Shown here in pieces: positions 6,251 to 6,442 of a stretch of 6,442 bases of DNA (positions within the stretch are counted from its first letter, which is position 1; each line of letters starts with the position of its first letter). The stretch covers positions 1-6,442 of the forward strand of contig JAGNPA010000111.1 in the NCBI GenBank assembly GCA_017989885.1, written 5' to 3'. A program made the translations under genes and the position numbers. The stretch comes from Aquabacterium sp. (lineage in GTDB: Bacteria > Pseudomonadota > Gammaproteobacteria > Burkholderiales > Burkholderiaceae_C). The notes beneath the pieces were generated by a model. That model was not told the DNA's origin and ran no database searches. It was given only the letters and a program-made list of their open reading frames with translations.

Positions 6251-6268
6251 TTGATGCGCCCCATCTAA
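6250..6268. repeat. Second imperfect inverted repeat, TTTGATG-5-CATCTAA
   Basis: TTTGATG (6250-6256) and CATCTAA (6262-6268) are complementary at 6 of 7 positions with a 5-base gap. The TTGAT half resembles an FNR/Crp-type half-site, but the spacing is too long for the FNR consensus (TTGAT-4-ATCAA). It could be an operator for either flanking regulator. It touches the palindrome immediately to its left. Confidence 0.3.
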
Positions 6269-6319
6269 CTCAGGTGCCGAAGTGTCCGAAAATCCTCCGA
6301 TCACGACGATCATCCCGAC

Positions 6320-6442
6320 ATGAAGCCGCGCTCGGAGCCTACCCCCACCAACCTCCTGCCGGCCCTCCAGACCCACCGCTGGTTTGCCAGTTGCCCCGCG
6401 CCTTTTCAGGAGGCCCTGATCGCGCGCTCGCGACTGGTCTAT
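6320..6442 (+). CDS. Crp/Fnr-family transcriptional regulator, 5' end only
   Basis: The reading frame starts at the ATG at 6320 and is still open at the window edge, giving 41 residues (MKPRSEPTPTNLLPALQTHR, then WFASCPAPFQEALIARSRLVY). The pattern W-F-A-x-C/L-P with a following L-x-x-R-S-R-L resembles the N-terminal lead-in to the cyclic-nucleotide-binding domain of Crp/Fnr-type regulators in Burkholderiales. Neither the effector domain nor the helix-turn-helix is in view, so the assignment rests on a short N-terminus. No clear ribosome-binding site precedes the ATG. The gene is divergent from the HigA-like gene across a 147-base region with two inverted repeats that could serve as its operator. 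Confidence 0.55.
   Translation, partial: MKPRSEPTPTNLLPALQTHRWFASCPAPFQEALIARSRLVY

Larger units (their letters stand above)
6173..6319. promoter_or_regulatory. Divergent control region between higA-like and Crp/Fnr-like genes
   Basis: These 147 bases look less GC-rich than the flanking genes and must hold both divergent promoters. Weak -10-like elements are TACGAT (minus strand, about 6215-6220) and TCTAAC (plus strand, 6264-6269, with TTGAGA at 6239-6244 as a possible -35 and a long 19-base spacer). TTGCTCG occurs twice (6185-6191 and 6224-6230), and CGATCA occurs twice close to the plus-strand gene (6298-6303 and 6307-6312). No toxin remnant, RNA gene or other reading frame is recognised. 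Confidence 0.5.

Noticed and set aside
6250..6268. Canonical FNR box
   Set aside because: The two half-sites are separated by 7 bases rather than 4 and the right half has a mismatch, so it does not fit the consensus.
6173..6376. N-terminal extension of the HigA-like protein, or a remnant HigB toxin, in the upstream open frame
   Set aside because: The extra 68 residues show no similarity to HigA or HigB that I can recognise, include the palindromes, and overlap the first codons of the divergent gene.
1..6442. CRISPR array, insertion sequence, prophage genes, tRNA or rRNA
   Set aside because: No regularly spaced repeats, transposase motifs, terminal inverted repeats or structured RNA genes were seen. 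Apart from two gaps of 147 bases, the window is almost filled with ordinary protein genes.

Overview
The window is about two-thirds G+C and carries densely packed housekeeping genes. The gene content and order (hprK next to a convergent fur, then bamE-dapB-exbB-exbD divergent from fur) and the protein sequences point to a betaproteobacterium of the order Burkholderiales. A Comamonadaceae or Leptothrix/Aquabacterium-like relative is the best guess from memory. No species can be named from sequence alone.

Layout, left to right. hprK (+) encodes HPr kinase/phosphorylase and probably follows ptsN, which lies outside the window. It converges on fur (-), with 9 bases between the two stop codons and a small hairpin that contains both. 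From the fur upstream region a row of plus-strand genes leaves in the opposite direction: bamE (outer-membrane assembly lipoprotein), dapB (lysine/diaminopimelate synthesis), exbB and exbD (proton-driven energy transducer). Gaps of 72, 24 and 12 bases suggest one transcription unit, possibly attenuated by a hairpin between bamE and dapB. After 147 bases without a gene comes amn (+), AMP nucleosidase. It ends at a strong GC-rich hairpin shared with a convergent small gene, a HigA-type antitoxin/regulator (-), which has no toxin gene beside it. A 147-base, comparatively AT-rich intergenic region with two inverted repeats separates this gene from the 5' end of a divergent Crp/Fnr-like regulator (+), which runs off the right edge.

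How the genes relate: Fur is the iron-responsive repressor, and ExbB/ExbD normally energise TonB-dependent iron uptake, so fur-exbBD proximity makes sense. No tonB or receptor gene is present here. BamE and DapB serve the outer membrane and the peptidoglycan/lysine supply. HprK belongs to regulatory phosphotransfer, and Amn to adenylate pool control. The most accessory-looking part is the right end: the unpaired antitoxin, the palindromes and the divergent Crp/Fnr gene. I see no phage, transposon, CRISPR array, RNA gene or clearly new system.
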